The notes under the pieces were generated by a model. That model was given only the letters and a program-made list of their open reading frames with translations, made no database searches and was not told the origin of the DNA. Shown one piece after another: positions 7,249-13,022 of a stretch of 22,142 nucleotides of DNA (positions are counted from its first letter, which is position 1; each line of letters opens with the position of its first letter). This DNA is from a virus: the IMG/VR virus record IMGVR_UViG_3300042350_001823, positions 1-22,142 of that record; one strand, written 5' to 3'. The translations under genes and the position numbers were made by a program.

Positions 7249-7422
7249 TCAGGAATTCACCGTGCTGAACGGATCAAAATCCTCAGATTTAGATTCCATG
7301 GATTCTAGGGTGTCATAGACCCAACTCAACGGAATATTAAGAATCCTAGCAATCTTAGTGGGGTGCATACCCTCTTCCAAATATTCTTGAATATCCATGG
7401 AAATATCACTCATCCTAGACAT
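7249..7422 (-). CDS. Small helix-turn-helix-like protein
   Basis: 57 residues (start MSRMSDISMDIQ). Residues 10-40 read as a helix-turn-helix of the resolvase/sigma-like type: EYLEEGMHPTKIARIL, then NIPLSWVYDTLE, with the expected Ala in the first helix, a turn at L-N-I-P and a recognition helix. The C-terminal tail is acidic. AAAGG lies ten bases before the ATG; a second ATG at codon 4 is possible. It is last in the unit that begins at 8016, 14 bases after the previous stop. Likely a small DNA-binding or transcription-modifying early protein; targets unknown. Confidence 0.65.
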   Translation of the reverse strand: MSRMSDISMDIQEYLEEGMHPTKIARILNIPLSWVYDTLESMESKSEDFDPFSTVNS

Positions 7423-7436
7423 TTTTTGTCAACCTT

Positions 7437-7649
7437 TCAGCGTGAGAGAAAACGAGCCAACTCCTCATTGAGAGTGTTCATTTCAAATTGTTCAACATAG
7501 AAATCAGTCTTGGGATCCCAGTATTGACCTGCCTTCGGATCGTAATACAATACACGACCACCCACGAAAGCAAACGGACCCTCAAGACCCTTGATAGGCT
7601 TGTACCCACCATAAACATCTTCAGTGCGACCAAGAACCTTGTAACCCAT
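7437..7649 (-). CDS. Hypothetical early protein
   Basis: 70 residues (MGYKVLGRTEDVYGGYKP...). It is Gly- and Tyr-rich with the outline of a small beta sheet (PFAFVGGRVLYYDPKAGQYW) followed by an acidic helix (NTLNEELARFLS). AAGGG sits eight bases before the ATG inside the end of the 29-codon ORF upstream, supporting this frame over an overlapping 70-codon frame at 7478-7690. Function not recognised. Confidence 0.7.
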   Translation of the reverse strand: MGYKVLGRTEDVYGGYKPIKGLEGPFAFVGGRVLYYDPKAGQYWDPKTDFYVEQFEMNTLNEELARFLSR

Positions 7650-7650
7650 T

Positions 7651-7740
7651 TTACTGACCCTTCCATGCTTGGTCTTGAATACGCTTCCATGTCTCAGCTA
7701 CCCATTTATTCATCTGGGCCGAGGTGATCATCTTAGCCAT
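7651..7740 (-). CDS. Very small ORF (29 residues) in the early unit
   Basis: MAKMITSAQMNKWVAETW, then KRIQDQAWKGQ: a single amphipathic helix. It has an excellent AGGAG site five bases before the ATG, begins nine bases after the preceding stop, and its TAA is one base from the next ATG. The gap between the flanking genes is almost exactly filled, which argues that it is real. Function unknown. Confidence 0.6.
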   Translation of the reverse strand: MAKMITSAQMNKWVAETWKRIQDQAWKGQ

Positions 7741-7749
7741 AATTACTCC

Positions 7750-8016
7750 TTAAATGAGGTCAACTTGAACCTGAACATCAACCTTTTGACCATCGTGGTC
7801 ATAGGCATTGTATGTACGGGCGATACCAGTAATTTCCTTGCCCGTCAGAGCCTGACTAGTACCGATGGTTTGTAGAGCCATAAGCACAGAGACACGCTGG
7901 GCAATAAAACACATATCAAACACGCCAGCCACCGTAGTAAAGAAGCCAACACCGTCAACAATCACACGGATTTTTTGGCTGTTATTCAGACCTTCAACCA
8001 AACGCTTTGCACGCAT
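7750..8016 (-). CDS. Hypothetical early protein
   Basis: 88 residues, basic N-terminus (MRAKRLVEGL) followed by beta-strand-like stretches (KIRVIVDGVGFFTTVAGVFD, then MCFIAQRVSVLMALQTIG) and ending KVDVQVQVDLI. The hydrophobic middle is not long enough for a clear membrane helix. First gene of a four-gene unit (8016-7249) driven by a perfect consensus promoter, with CAGGAGC seven bases before the ATG. No family recognised. Confidence 0.75.
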   Translation of the reverse strand: MRAKRLVEGLNNSQKIRVIVDGVGFFTTVAGVFDMCFIAQRVSVLMALQTIGTSQALTGKEITGIARTYNAYDHDGQKVDVQVQVDLI

Positions 8017-8028
8017 AATTCGCTCCTG

Positions 8029-8080
8029 TATCTAACTGTCTATGAGACTATTATATAACCAAATCCAATTATTGTCAACC
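8029..8080. repeat. 52-bp perfect direct repeat, copy 2 (promoter/leader cassette)
   Basis: Identical to 7197-7248. A shorter, diverged relative lies at 6102-6154, and the -35/spacer part recurs at 6390-6406, 8255-8285 and 8722-8738. Confidence 0.9.
8050..8078 (-). promoter_or_regulatory. Consensus sigma-70 early promoter for the four-gene unit
   Basis: TTGACA (8078-8073), 17 bases, TATAAT (8055-8050). The -35 hexamer contains the TGA stop codon (8077-8075) of the gene upstream. Confidence 0.92.
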
Positions 8081-8248
8081 AATAATTGTAAGGAAAGTAT
8101 ACACTCGGACATCACGCTTTGCGAGCGTCCGAGCATCATGCAGGGCTCCGATTTTTGCGCCCTTGAGTGTTTTGTATTGCTTACCCATCTCGGCCCAAAG
8201 ATAGCCCTCGGCGTTCTTAATTAGGGTAACATGTTGTTTTTTCAGCAT
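8075..8248 (-). CDS. 57-residue early protein with a predicted leaderless mRNA
   Basis: Begins MLKKQHVTLIKNAEGYLW and continues with a basic middle (KTLKGAKIGALHDARTLAKR), ending FLTIIG. Rich in Lys/Arg; function unknown. The ATG lies only six bases after a perfect TATAAT box, so the predicted transcript would start at or within one base of the ATG and there is no room for a Shine-Dalgarno. An internal ATG at codon 21 lacks a well-spaced ribosome site. The stop TGA is inside the -35 box of the next promoter. Exact fit between two promoters supports the frame. Confidence 0.65.
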   Translation of the reverse strand: MLKKQHVTLIKNAEGYLWAEMGKQYKTLKGAKIGALHDARTLAKRDVRVYTFLTIIG

Positions 8249-8254
8249 ATTTGT

Positions 8255-8283
8255 ATTATATGCCCAAATCCAATTATTGTCAA
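8255..8283 (-). promoter_or_regulatory. Consensus sigma-70 promoter immediately before an ATG
   Basis: TTGACA (8283-8278), 17 bases, TATAAT (8260-8255), then ACAAAT and the ATG at 8248. The stop TGA of the upstream gene (8282-8280) is part of the -35 box. Confidence 0.88.
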
Positions 8284-8561
8284 CCGTTTTTTAGTGCTAG
8301 AAAAATCAGTTTAGTGTCACGGGGAGTCCAACGCTTTCCGTCAGGACCACAGGCTTCGTAGGTTCCACGCATTACATTGCAACTATGAAAATAACCCGGG
8401 GTAATTTTACCGAACACCGGGTCATACTTTTCCTCATTCCAGGACTCGGGAATATGGCACTTGAAAAAATAACTTTCACGCAATAGCCGAGCCATGAATG
8501 AGCCCTTGGCGTGTTTACAATCCTTGCACTTAAGTTCCTTATTGTACACAGGCTGTGACAT
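8280..8561 (-). CDS. Small cysteine-rich, probably zinc-binding protein
   Basis: 93 residues with this start. Cysteines at 12, 15, 35, 61 and 71 (CKDCKHAKGS, FKCHIPES, HSCNVMRG, EACGPDG) suggest one zinc site of the CxxC...C...C kind. The ATG at 8561 is preferred over an ATG at 8567 because AAGGA is five bases before it but abuts the earlier one. It overlaps the 48-residue gene by 23 bases, so it is co-transcribed from the 8710-8738 promoter. Its TGA is within the next -35 box. Possibly a regulator or nucleic-acid binder; no finer call is supported. Confidence 0.75.
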   Translation of the reverse strand: MSQPVYNKELKCKDCKHAKGSFMARLLRESYFFKCHIPESWNEEKYDPVFGKITPGYFHSCNVMRGTYEACGPDGKRWTPRDTKLIFLALKNG

Positions 8562-8685
8562 GTTCATCCTTCAAAATCTGTTGTGAAAAAACAACGCCAC
8601 CGTATGCTTGCTGGTAGCACAATGCAGTGGCTTCAATGTAGAAAGTGTAGATACGACCTTGGGGAGTTACCAGAGTGTAGTTCAT
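8539..8685 (-). CDS. Small early protein (48 residues)
   Basis: MNYTLVTPQGRIYTFYIEAT, then ALCYQQAYGGVVF and a short polar end. Beta-strand-like, function unknown. AAGGA is five bases before the ATG, and a strong promoter lies about 25 bases upstream. It is the first gene of a two-gene unit with the cysteine-rich protein, overlapping it by 23 bases, and would otherwise leave a promoter with a long gene-free leader. Confidence 0.65.
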   Translation of the reverse strand: MNYTLVTPQGRIYTFYIEATALCYQQAYGGVVFSQQILKDEHVTACVQ

Positions 8686-8709
8686 ACAGTTCCTTATCAA
8701 CTATACCTT

Positions 8710-8738
8710 AGTATAGCACAGGAACCATTTATTGTCAA
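8710..8738 (-). promoter_or_regulatory. Sigma-70 early promoter after the methyltransferase gene
   Basis: TTGACA (8738-8733), 17-base spacer beginning ATAAATGG, TATACT (8715-8710). It lies two bases after the methyltransferase stop codon and drives the 48/93-residue pair. Confidence 0.88.
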
Positions 8739-8740
8739 AT

Positions 8741-9733
8741 TTAGTTTTTATAGACTACAGTGGTATCCGCACTCTTGGCATTCTTTTGTGAAGTCTGATT
8801 GCTTTGCCTTTTACTGCTCACCACATTGAGGGTGTTCACAACACTAAAACCCAATTCTTTATGGTAGGCAAGTACATCATCACTCATGTCCCGATTGCGT
8901 ACCTTACCTACATTCCAGCAACTAACACCATCTTCTTTAAGATGTTCAATGCTCAAATGAATGATCCCACGCAAAAAAGTATCTGCCCAAGCTTGGTAGG
9001 TTGGTGTATTGGTAATTGATTGCGTATTTTGATGTGCGTATACTTCAAGGTCAAAGTAGGGAGGACTTGTTAAAACTAAATCTACCTTAGGTAGGTTGTA
9101 TTTTTTCATGTTTAACGCATCATCACAAATCAAGGTCACACGATTTTGTATCCCCAAAAAGTTCACAATGTCATTTAGATTTTTATAAGTTTCAGTGTTT
9201 GGTTCAAATGCTATGTAATGGGCCCCATACGATACTGCACCGAGCATGCGACCTCCCCAACCTGCACAAGGATCAAGGACTATTTCAGGCTTGTATTTTA
9301 TGCAGGCTAGTTTCATCATTTGAGGTCTGTACATTGTGTTTTTTGTTAGACCACAACAAAAGTAAATGCCACGCTTTAACTCACTCATGTACGGGGTGCT
9401 ATGACTTTTACGGTTCCATCTTAGAATTTTTTCTAAATTTTCTGCCTTCCACAAACTCTTAAAACTAGTTCCTGTTGCACTTTCAATATCATAGAAATTA
9501 GGGCAAAAGTGTTCACTCAATTTCATACCCAATCTAGAGGTAGAATTGATATCGTTATCTGTGGTAGTCCATTTGCAAAGTTTTTGCCAATCTTTTTTTA
9601 ATTCGTCAACAGAATAATTATGTAGGAAACTAGTTTGTTCTAACTCTTTAGCAAGATGGGGCAATAGATTTTCAAAATCAGAATTTGATAAATTTCTTAA
9701 ACTAAATCTTTTATTTAAATAATTTAAAATCAT
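8741..9733 (-). CDS. DNA amino-methyltransferase (N4-cytosine or N6-adenine type)
   Basis: 330 residues. SAM-binding motif I is LDPCAGWGGRMLGA at 153-166, with an acidic residue for SAM ribose in FEPNTE (177-182), DDALN at 204-208, and the catalytic motif IV TSPPYF at 222-227. The TSPPY form is most often found in N4-cytosine enzymes but also occurs in N6-adenine ones. The order is motif I before motif IV with a long helical N-terminal region (1-150). SCWNVGKVR (about 273-281) is a typical later strand, and a basic tail with SSKRQSNQTSQKN follows. All key residues are present. Its start overlaps the stop of the nuclease-like gene (ATGA), so the two are translationally coupled. Likely the modification half of a restriction-modification pair. 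Confidence 0.88.
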   Translation of the reverse strand: MILNYLNKRFSLRNLSNSDFENLLPHLAKELEQTSFLHNYSVDELKKDWQKLCKWTTTDNDINSTSRLGMKLSEHFCPNFYDIESATGTSFKSLWKAENLEKILRWNRKSHSTPYMSELKRGIYFCCGLTKNTMYRPQMMKLACIKYKPEIVLDPCAGWGGRMLGAVSYGAHYIAFEPNTETYKNLNDIVNFLGIQNRVTLICDDALNMKKYNLPKVDLVLTSPPYFDLEVYAHQNTQSITNTPTYQAWADTFLRGIIHLSIEHLKEDGVSCWNVGKVRNRDMSDDVLAYHKELGFSVVNTLNVVSSKRQSNQTSQKNAKSADTTVVYKN

Positions 9734-10326
9734 TTTGTTAGGTTTATAAATTTTTGAAGCATTACTTTACTCATACATTTTTTTGAATTATTTTCATCAA
9801 AGTAAAGTATTTCTAAATTTGGGCAGTCAATATATTGTTTATATCCAAATCTCACGGATTTACGAGTGGTTGAATTGTTAATTTTCTTTAAGAGTTTTGC
9901 TTCTAAATCTGAAGTGATATGATTTGCAGGGAACCTCACCACAAAAAGGCATTTATCGTCTGCAAACCCTGAACAAAGAATATCCCAGTCTTTAATATCA
10001 TTGATTTTTTTCAAGGTAATATCATTAAAACTACCGCCACCTGTTAATTTTTTTTGTTTCCCCTTTTCATTTTTGTGAGCGTATTCAGGTTTTACTTCAA
10101 CATATTTTTTTCTTGTACTGTCATAGCCGTCTGCTCCTTGTTTTTTATCTATTTTTTTGCAACCTGCCACAGAAAGTGTTAGTTCCTCTCTTAATGTACT
10201 TGAATTTTTGTCAAATAAAAATGTCTCAATAATTTCTTGTGCTACTTTGGTCAATTTGTTAAATTCTTTTTTATCACCAAAAAAATAGTTTTTTATCAAT
10301 TTAAGTGCATCTGGGCTAAGACTCAT
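9730..10326 (-). CDS. PD-(D/E)XK nuclease-like protein, probable restriction endonuclease
   Basis: 198 residues, basic and Lys-rich. The core reads GADGYD (64-69), a short turn and KYVEVKPE (74-81), giving D66 with E77-x-K79, the geometry of a PD-(D/E)XK active site. A Gly-rich segment with FNDIT (95-104) and beta strands with WDILCSGFADDKCLFVVRFP (114-133) follow, as in type II restriction enzymes. A possible helical acid is E48. It is the first gene of a two-gene unit with a methyltransferase, with its own promoter and AGAGG ribosome site. Restriction enzyme sequences diverge quickly, so the family and target are not identifiable by eye; a host-DNA-degrading nuclease is the alternative. Confidence 0.65.
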   Translation of the reverse strand: MSLSPDALKLIKNYFFGDKKEFNKLTKVAQEIIETFLFDKNSSTLREELTLSVAGCKKIDKKQGADGYDSTRKKYVEVKPEYAHKNEKGKQKKLTGGGSFNDITLKKINDIKDWDILCSGFADDKCLFVVRFPANHITSDLEAKLLKKINNSTTRKSVRFGYKQYIDCPNLEILYFDENNSKKCMSKVMLQKFINLTK

Positions 10327-10356
10327 AAGTTCCTCTCAATAAACTGTATAGAATAA

Positions 10357-10385
10357 ATTATATAGTAATTTTACGGGTATGTCAA
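10357..10385 (-). promoter_or_regulatory. Sigma-70 promoter for the nuclease/methyltransferase unit
   Basis: TTGACA (10385-10380), 17 bases, TATAAT (10362-10357), both perfect. The spacer differs from the early cassettes (TACCCGTAAAATTACTA), so it is not a copy of them. It follows directly on a terminator, which makes the pair an independent unit. Confidence 0.9.
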
Positions 10386-10386
10386 C

Positions 10387-10410
10387 AAAAAAACCCGCAC
10401 TAGGCGGGTT
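10387..10410 (-). terminator. Strong rho-independent terminator after the membrane-protein gene
   Basis: Minus-strand reading: AACCCGC, loop CTAGT, GCGGGTT and on into a run of T (seven in all). It lies 21 bases after the stop of the 79-residue gene. Confidence 0.92.
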
Positions 10411-10431
10411 CTGTGTTAGTGTGTGAAACGA

Positions 10432-10671
10432 TTACTTTTTGTTCCAAGCCCAAAAAATAACTGCTAGGGCAATCAAGCCTACAAGACCCTTCTCGCCTAA
10501 TGCACCAACGAACTTAGCGATAGAGCCAACTACATCAATGCCTAGGAATGGTACTGCCGCACCAAATAGGATTTGTAGAACAACGCCTACGGCAATCAGT
10601 TTGATTCCTAAATCCATAACATGACCTAGAAATACTCCTGCCATGCCAAATGCTTTGCTTACTTGTTCCAT
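10432..10671 (-). CDS. Small membrane protein with two hydrophobic segments
   Basis: 79 residues. Two membrane-length stretches are visible: about 20-42 (LGIKLIAVGVVLQILFGAAV) and about 60-76 (EKGLVGLIALAVIFWAW), with a short Gly/Ala-rich link and a basic end (NKK). Size and layout would suit a holin or another small envelope protein, but no lysis gene is adjacent and the sequence is not recognisably a holin. The ATG has AAAGGAAA about ten bases upstream. It is a single-gene unit between tandem hairpins and a strong terminator. Confidence 0.75.
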   Translation of the reverse strand: MEQVSKAFGMAGVFLGHVMDLGIKLIAVGVVLQILFGAAVPFLGIDVVGSIAKFVGALGEKGLVGLIALAVIFWAWNKK

Positions 10672-10697
10672 GTTTTTTGTTTCCTTTCACAAACTAA

Positions 10698-10705
10698 TAT
10701 TTACC
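10698..10705 (-). promoter_or_regulatory. Weak late-type -10 element before the membrane protein
   Basis: GGTAAATA on the minus strand resembles the T4 late -10 (TATAAATA) and the other NATAAATA elements here but departs at two positions. It would give a leader of about 20 bases containing the AAAGGAAA ribosome site. Confidence 0.25.
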
Positions 10706-10734
10706 GTAATAAGGTACCATATTAAGTGTCAGGA

Positions 10735-10772
10735 CTATGTGTAATAACATAGAACAGTTAGCACATTAACTG
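10735..10772 (-). other. Two tandem six-base-pair hairpins in the intergenic gap
   Basis: Minus-strand reading: CAGTTA-ATGTGC-TAACTG, two bases, then CTATGT-TATTAC-ACATAG. Each is a six-base stem with a six-base loop. Neither is followed by a T run, so a plain terminator is unlikely. They fill the 104-base gap after the stop at 10776. Confidence 0.45.
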
Positions 10773-10775
10773 CGA

Positions 10776-11576
10776 TTAGTTAACCAAATCATACTTTTCA
10801 ACTTGATAGAATCCTATATCGTGCTTTCGTTTAGTATAATAAAGACCACTGAGAGTGATAGGATTTTGTATGAGTTGTTCAAATATACCAGTCAATGGAT
10901 TATTTTTATCTAAGTAAAGAGCAACAACATTATTGTTTTCGTCACTAAACCAATATTCATTACGCTTTAATGATCGGCGATCTAACACAGTTTTACTAAT
11001 GAATGATAATGTTTTTAACTCTTTGCCTATAACATTTTTTGATACTACCGTTTTTCTTCCGCTGAAAATTTTATCAATCTCTATATCATAGAAGTAGAAC
11101 TGGGGCAAACGATATGCCAATCCAAATGTTTGCTCTACAAATTTAGTTCCATCGCTGTGAACAAATTTATTCAAGTCCTCAGTATAGTTAGAGATATGTT
11201 CGTTTTTTAATTTCAGCATCATAATTTTTTTGCTGTAATAGTCACGAACCTTACCTGCTAATTCTTTATCTTCGTCAGTTACTAACGGGAACAAATCTCT
11301 ATCCAGAAGCTTACTAATTGTAGGGCGAATGGCTAGATTAGTATCTGTAGAACTGTTTCGTATTCTATACCAAGCACAACTCAATGCCAACAAATCTTCT
11401 TCTGATTCGTAAATTTCGTATTTTTTAAAATACTTAGATTGTTGTTCTTCACCAAAAGAAAAAATATTCACATTTCCAGATCCTTGAATGGTACCGTTCG
11501 TAGACAAACTATTAGGGAAAGTAATGTTACCTAATATTTTATTAATTTGTTGAGCGGATAATTTTGTATTAGCCAA
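10776..11576 (-). CDS. Hypothetical protein with a TTG start downstream of the uvsY-like gene
   Basis: 266 residues. A low-complexity Ser/Asn/Gly N-terminus (LSTNGTIQGSGNVNIFSFG) is followed by a helical and beta-mixed body (about 35-266) with KIMMLKLKNEH and RRSLKRNEYWFSDENN. There is no known catalytic motif. There is no in-frame ATG near the beginning; the TTG at 11576 overlaps the uvsY-like stop by eight bases and has a full GGAGG nine bases before it, which makes TTG convincing. Function unknown. It is likely co-transcribed with the recombination genes. Confidence 0.75.
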   Translation of the reverse strand: MANTKLSAQQINKILGNITFPNSLSTNGTIQGSGNVNIFSFGEEQQSKYFKKYEIYESEEDLLALSCAWYRIRNSSTDTNLAIRPTISKLLDRDLFPLVTDEDKELAGKVRDYYSKKIMMLKLKNEHISNYTEDLNKFVHSDGTKFVEQTFGLAYRLPQFYFYDIEIDKIFSGRKTVVSKNVIGKELKTLSFISKTVLDRRSLKRNEYWFSDENNNVVALYLDKNNPLTGIFEQLIQNPITLSGLYYTKRKHDIGFYQVEKYDLVN

Positions 11577-12027
11577 TTGTAATGTCCTCCATACCGGCTG
11601 TTCGTAATCTTACAATGTGTCCCATCTGCCATTGTTTGGCTTCAAGACCCTTCATAATGCCTAACCAACGATTGCGTAGTAGTGCTACTTCATTGATAAT
11701 GGTTTCAAAGTCAATGACTTCATCCTCACCATCAACATACTTTTCAGCATCACGGCTAGTCAATGCTCTATTATACGCTTCTAAATATTTTTGAAAATGC
11801 TTTCGGCGAATTTTCCTAAGTTGTATGTTGAGGTAATTTAACACAGCCTCAATTTCTTGAAGCTGGTTAAATCTATGCTCAGTAACACCCGGTAGGTTGG
11901 CAATGTTCTTTTCTACATTGCCATAAATGGAAACTTCTTTTTTTGCCGAGATTAATTCTGATTCATAATGTGTAATAAAATCGGGTATCACACCAAGATT
12001 TTGTGTGACTTTAGTGTACCAATTCAT
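11569..12027 (-). CDS. uvsY: UvsY-like recombination mediator
   Basis: 152 residues; T4 UvsY is 137. UvsY binds ssDNA covered with gp32 and loads UvsX onto it. The call rests on: an all-helical, charged sequence; a basic helix LRKIRRKHFQKYLEAYNRAL near residues 71-90; and a C-terminal segment with LLRNRWLGIMKGLEAKQWQM and GHIVRLRTAGMED, which parallels T4's ending (LLDFCSGALDAIKSRGFAI, KHIQDMRAFEAG) in spacing and character. Position in the same operon as uvsX and the ssDNA-binding protein supports it. Overall similarity is low, so homology should be tested by profile. The ATG has GGTGA six bases upstream. Confidence 0.7.
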   Translation of the reverse strand: MNWYTKVTQNLGVIPDFITHYESELISAKKEVSIYGNVEKNIANLPGVTEHRFNQLQEIEAVLNYLNIQLRKIRRKHFQKYLEAYNRALTSRDAEKYVDGEDEVIDFETIINEVALLRNRWLGIMKGLEAKQWQMGHIVRLRTAGMEDITIG

Positions 12028-12030
12028 TCA

Positions 12031-12276
12031 TCACCATTCTTCATCTTCGTCGTCGTAATCTTCTTCGTATTCTTCTTCTAATTCATGTTCACTGACATAA
12101 TCTTTGAGTGCGTTCAAAATTTCTTTTTCACCACGGAAAGATTCTTTGATTTCATCTGCTTCATAATTGTTGTCAATTAAAAAGCTAACCAATGTGTCAG
12201 CGGCATCTTTTCTTTCAGAGATATCAATATGACCTCTTAATGCATCCCATACTTCTGCTACAAAATCTAAACTCAT
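12031..12276 (-). CDS. Small very acidic protein
   Basis: 81 residues. The last 15 residues are almost all Glu/Asp (EEEYEEDYDDEDEEW), and the rest is helical (LRGHIDISERKDAADTLVSF). It could be a partner of the recombination machinery or a DNA mimic; nothing specific is recognised. The first half resembles small proteins that keep a 'D-A-A-x-x-L-V-x-F-L-x-D-N-x-x' helix in T4-like phages, but without a name. Its ATG overlaps the stop of the homing endonuclease in ATGA, with GGAG eleven bases upstream. Confidence 0.75.
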   Translation of the reverse strand: MSLDFVAEVWDALRGHIDISERKDAADTLVSFLIDNNYEADEIKESFRGEKEILNALKDYVSEHELEEEYEEDYDDEDEEW

Positions 12277-13022
12277 TCTGTAATGTTCTCCTCTGTTGAT
12301 ACATTACTTATCTTTGAATTATATTTTTCAACAAACCATCCTTTACATGAACCGCGGGCTGGTATCTTTTTATTTCTCATAATCTTTTCCATAGTAGGCA
12401 CACTTAAATTGTGTAGGTTACAAAAATTATAAAACCCCTCAGCTATATATTCAACTGAATCGGGTGAAATAAATCTATAGGTTTTTATATTGTTTTTGTT
12501 ACCCTTCATTCTTTCTGAATGTTTCTTTTTGTTTTCGTCTGTGTGGTGCTTGTTATAAAACCCGTTCTTCTCACCTGTGACACCTAACCCAATTTTCTTT
12601 TTTGTTTCTGCTGTCATGGGTTTTCTGCCATTTTCTAATAGAGTATTTTTATAACTTTCTATTCTTTTTTCTAAATGAGCAGGTGCTTGCTTTTTACCTT
12701 TATGAGAAGGGGGTCGTTTATCTAAACAAATGTTGGTCAATATACCGCCTTCATCAATATTTTCTCTCCCGTATTTTTTAATATAAGATGCCTCAATCTC
12801 ATATGCGACATTTTCATCAATAATATTGTCAGTCAAAATACTTATAGGTATCTCGTATCCCTGTTCTCGTAAATATTGAATCTTAAAGAACTTATGACGA
12901 TTATCAGTATTGTCAATAGTTTCCTTGAAGTGATCCAAATGTCTTTGATTTTCAGTTTTACCTTTACCTATATAAAAAGGAAGGTTGGTTCTATTATCTA
13001 TTAGGGCGTATATGTAATACAT
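12273..13022 (-). CDS. GIY-YIG homing endonuclease with NUMOD3 and HTH modules (free-standing)
   Basis: 249 residues from the ATG at 13022. The catalytic GIY-YIG domain has YIY (3-5), YIGKG (17-21), an Arg at 27 and the catalytic Glu in AYEIEASYIKKYG (73-85), followed by GGILTN. Residues 106-175 carry NUMOD3-like DNA-binding motifs (PSHKGKK, MTAETKKKIG, HTDENKKKHSERMKG), and 195-230 is a helix-turn-helix ending KGWFVEKY. It lies between uvsX and a uvsY-like gene, where such genes often sit in T4-like phages. The start at 13022 is preferred over one at 13034 because GGAG is six bases before it. A hairpin and late-type promoter control this start (see the next entry). Confidence 0.9.
   Translation of the reverse strand: MYYIYALIDNRTNLPFYIGKGKTENQRHLDHFKETIDNTDNRHKFFKIQYLREQGYEIPISILTDNIIDENVAYEIEASYIKKYGRENIDEGGILTNICLDKRPPSHKGKKQAPAHLEKRIESYKNTLLENGRKPMTAETKKKIGLGVTGEKNGFYNKHHTDENKKKHSERMKGNKNNIKTYRFISPDSVEYIAEGFYNFCNLHNLSVPTMEKIMRNKKIPARGSCKGWFVEKYNSKISNVSTEENITE

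Noticed and set aside
7478-7690. Overlapping minus-strand frame of 70 codons
   Set aside because: The neighbouring frame at 7437-7649 has AAGGG at the right distance and fits the spacing from the 29-codon ORF; this frame has no such support.
10432-10671. Naming the small membrane protein a holin
   Set aside because: Two hydrophobic segments alone are not specific, and no endolysin or spanin gene is next to it.
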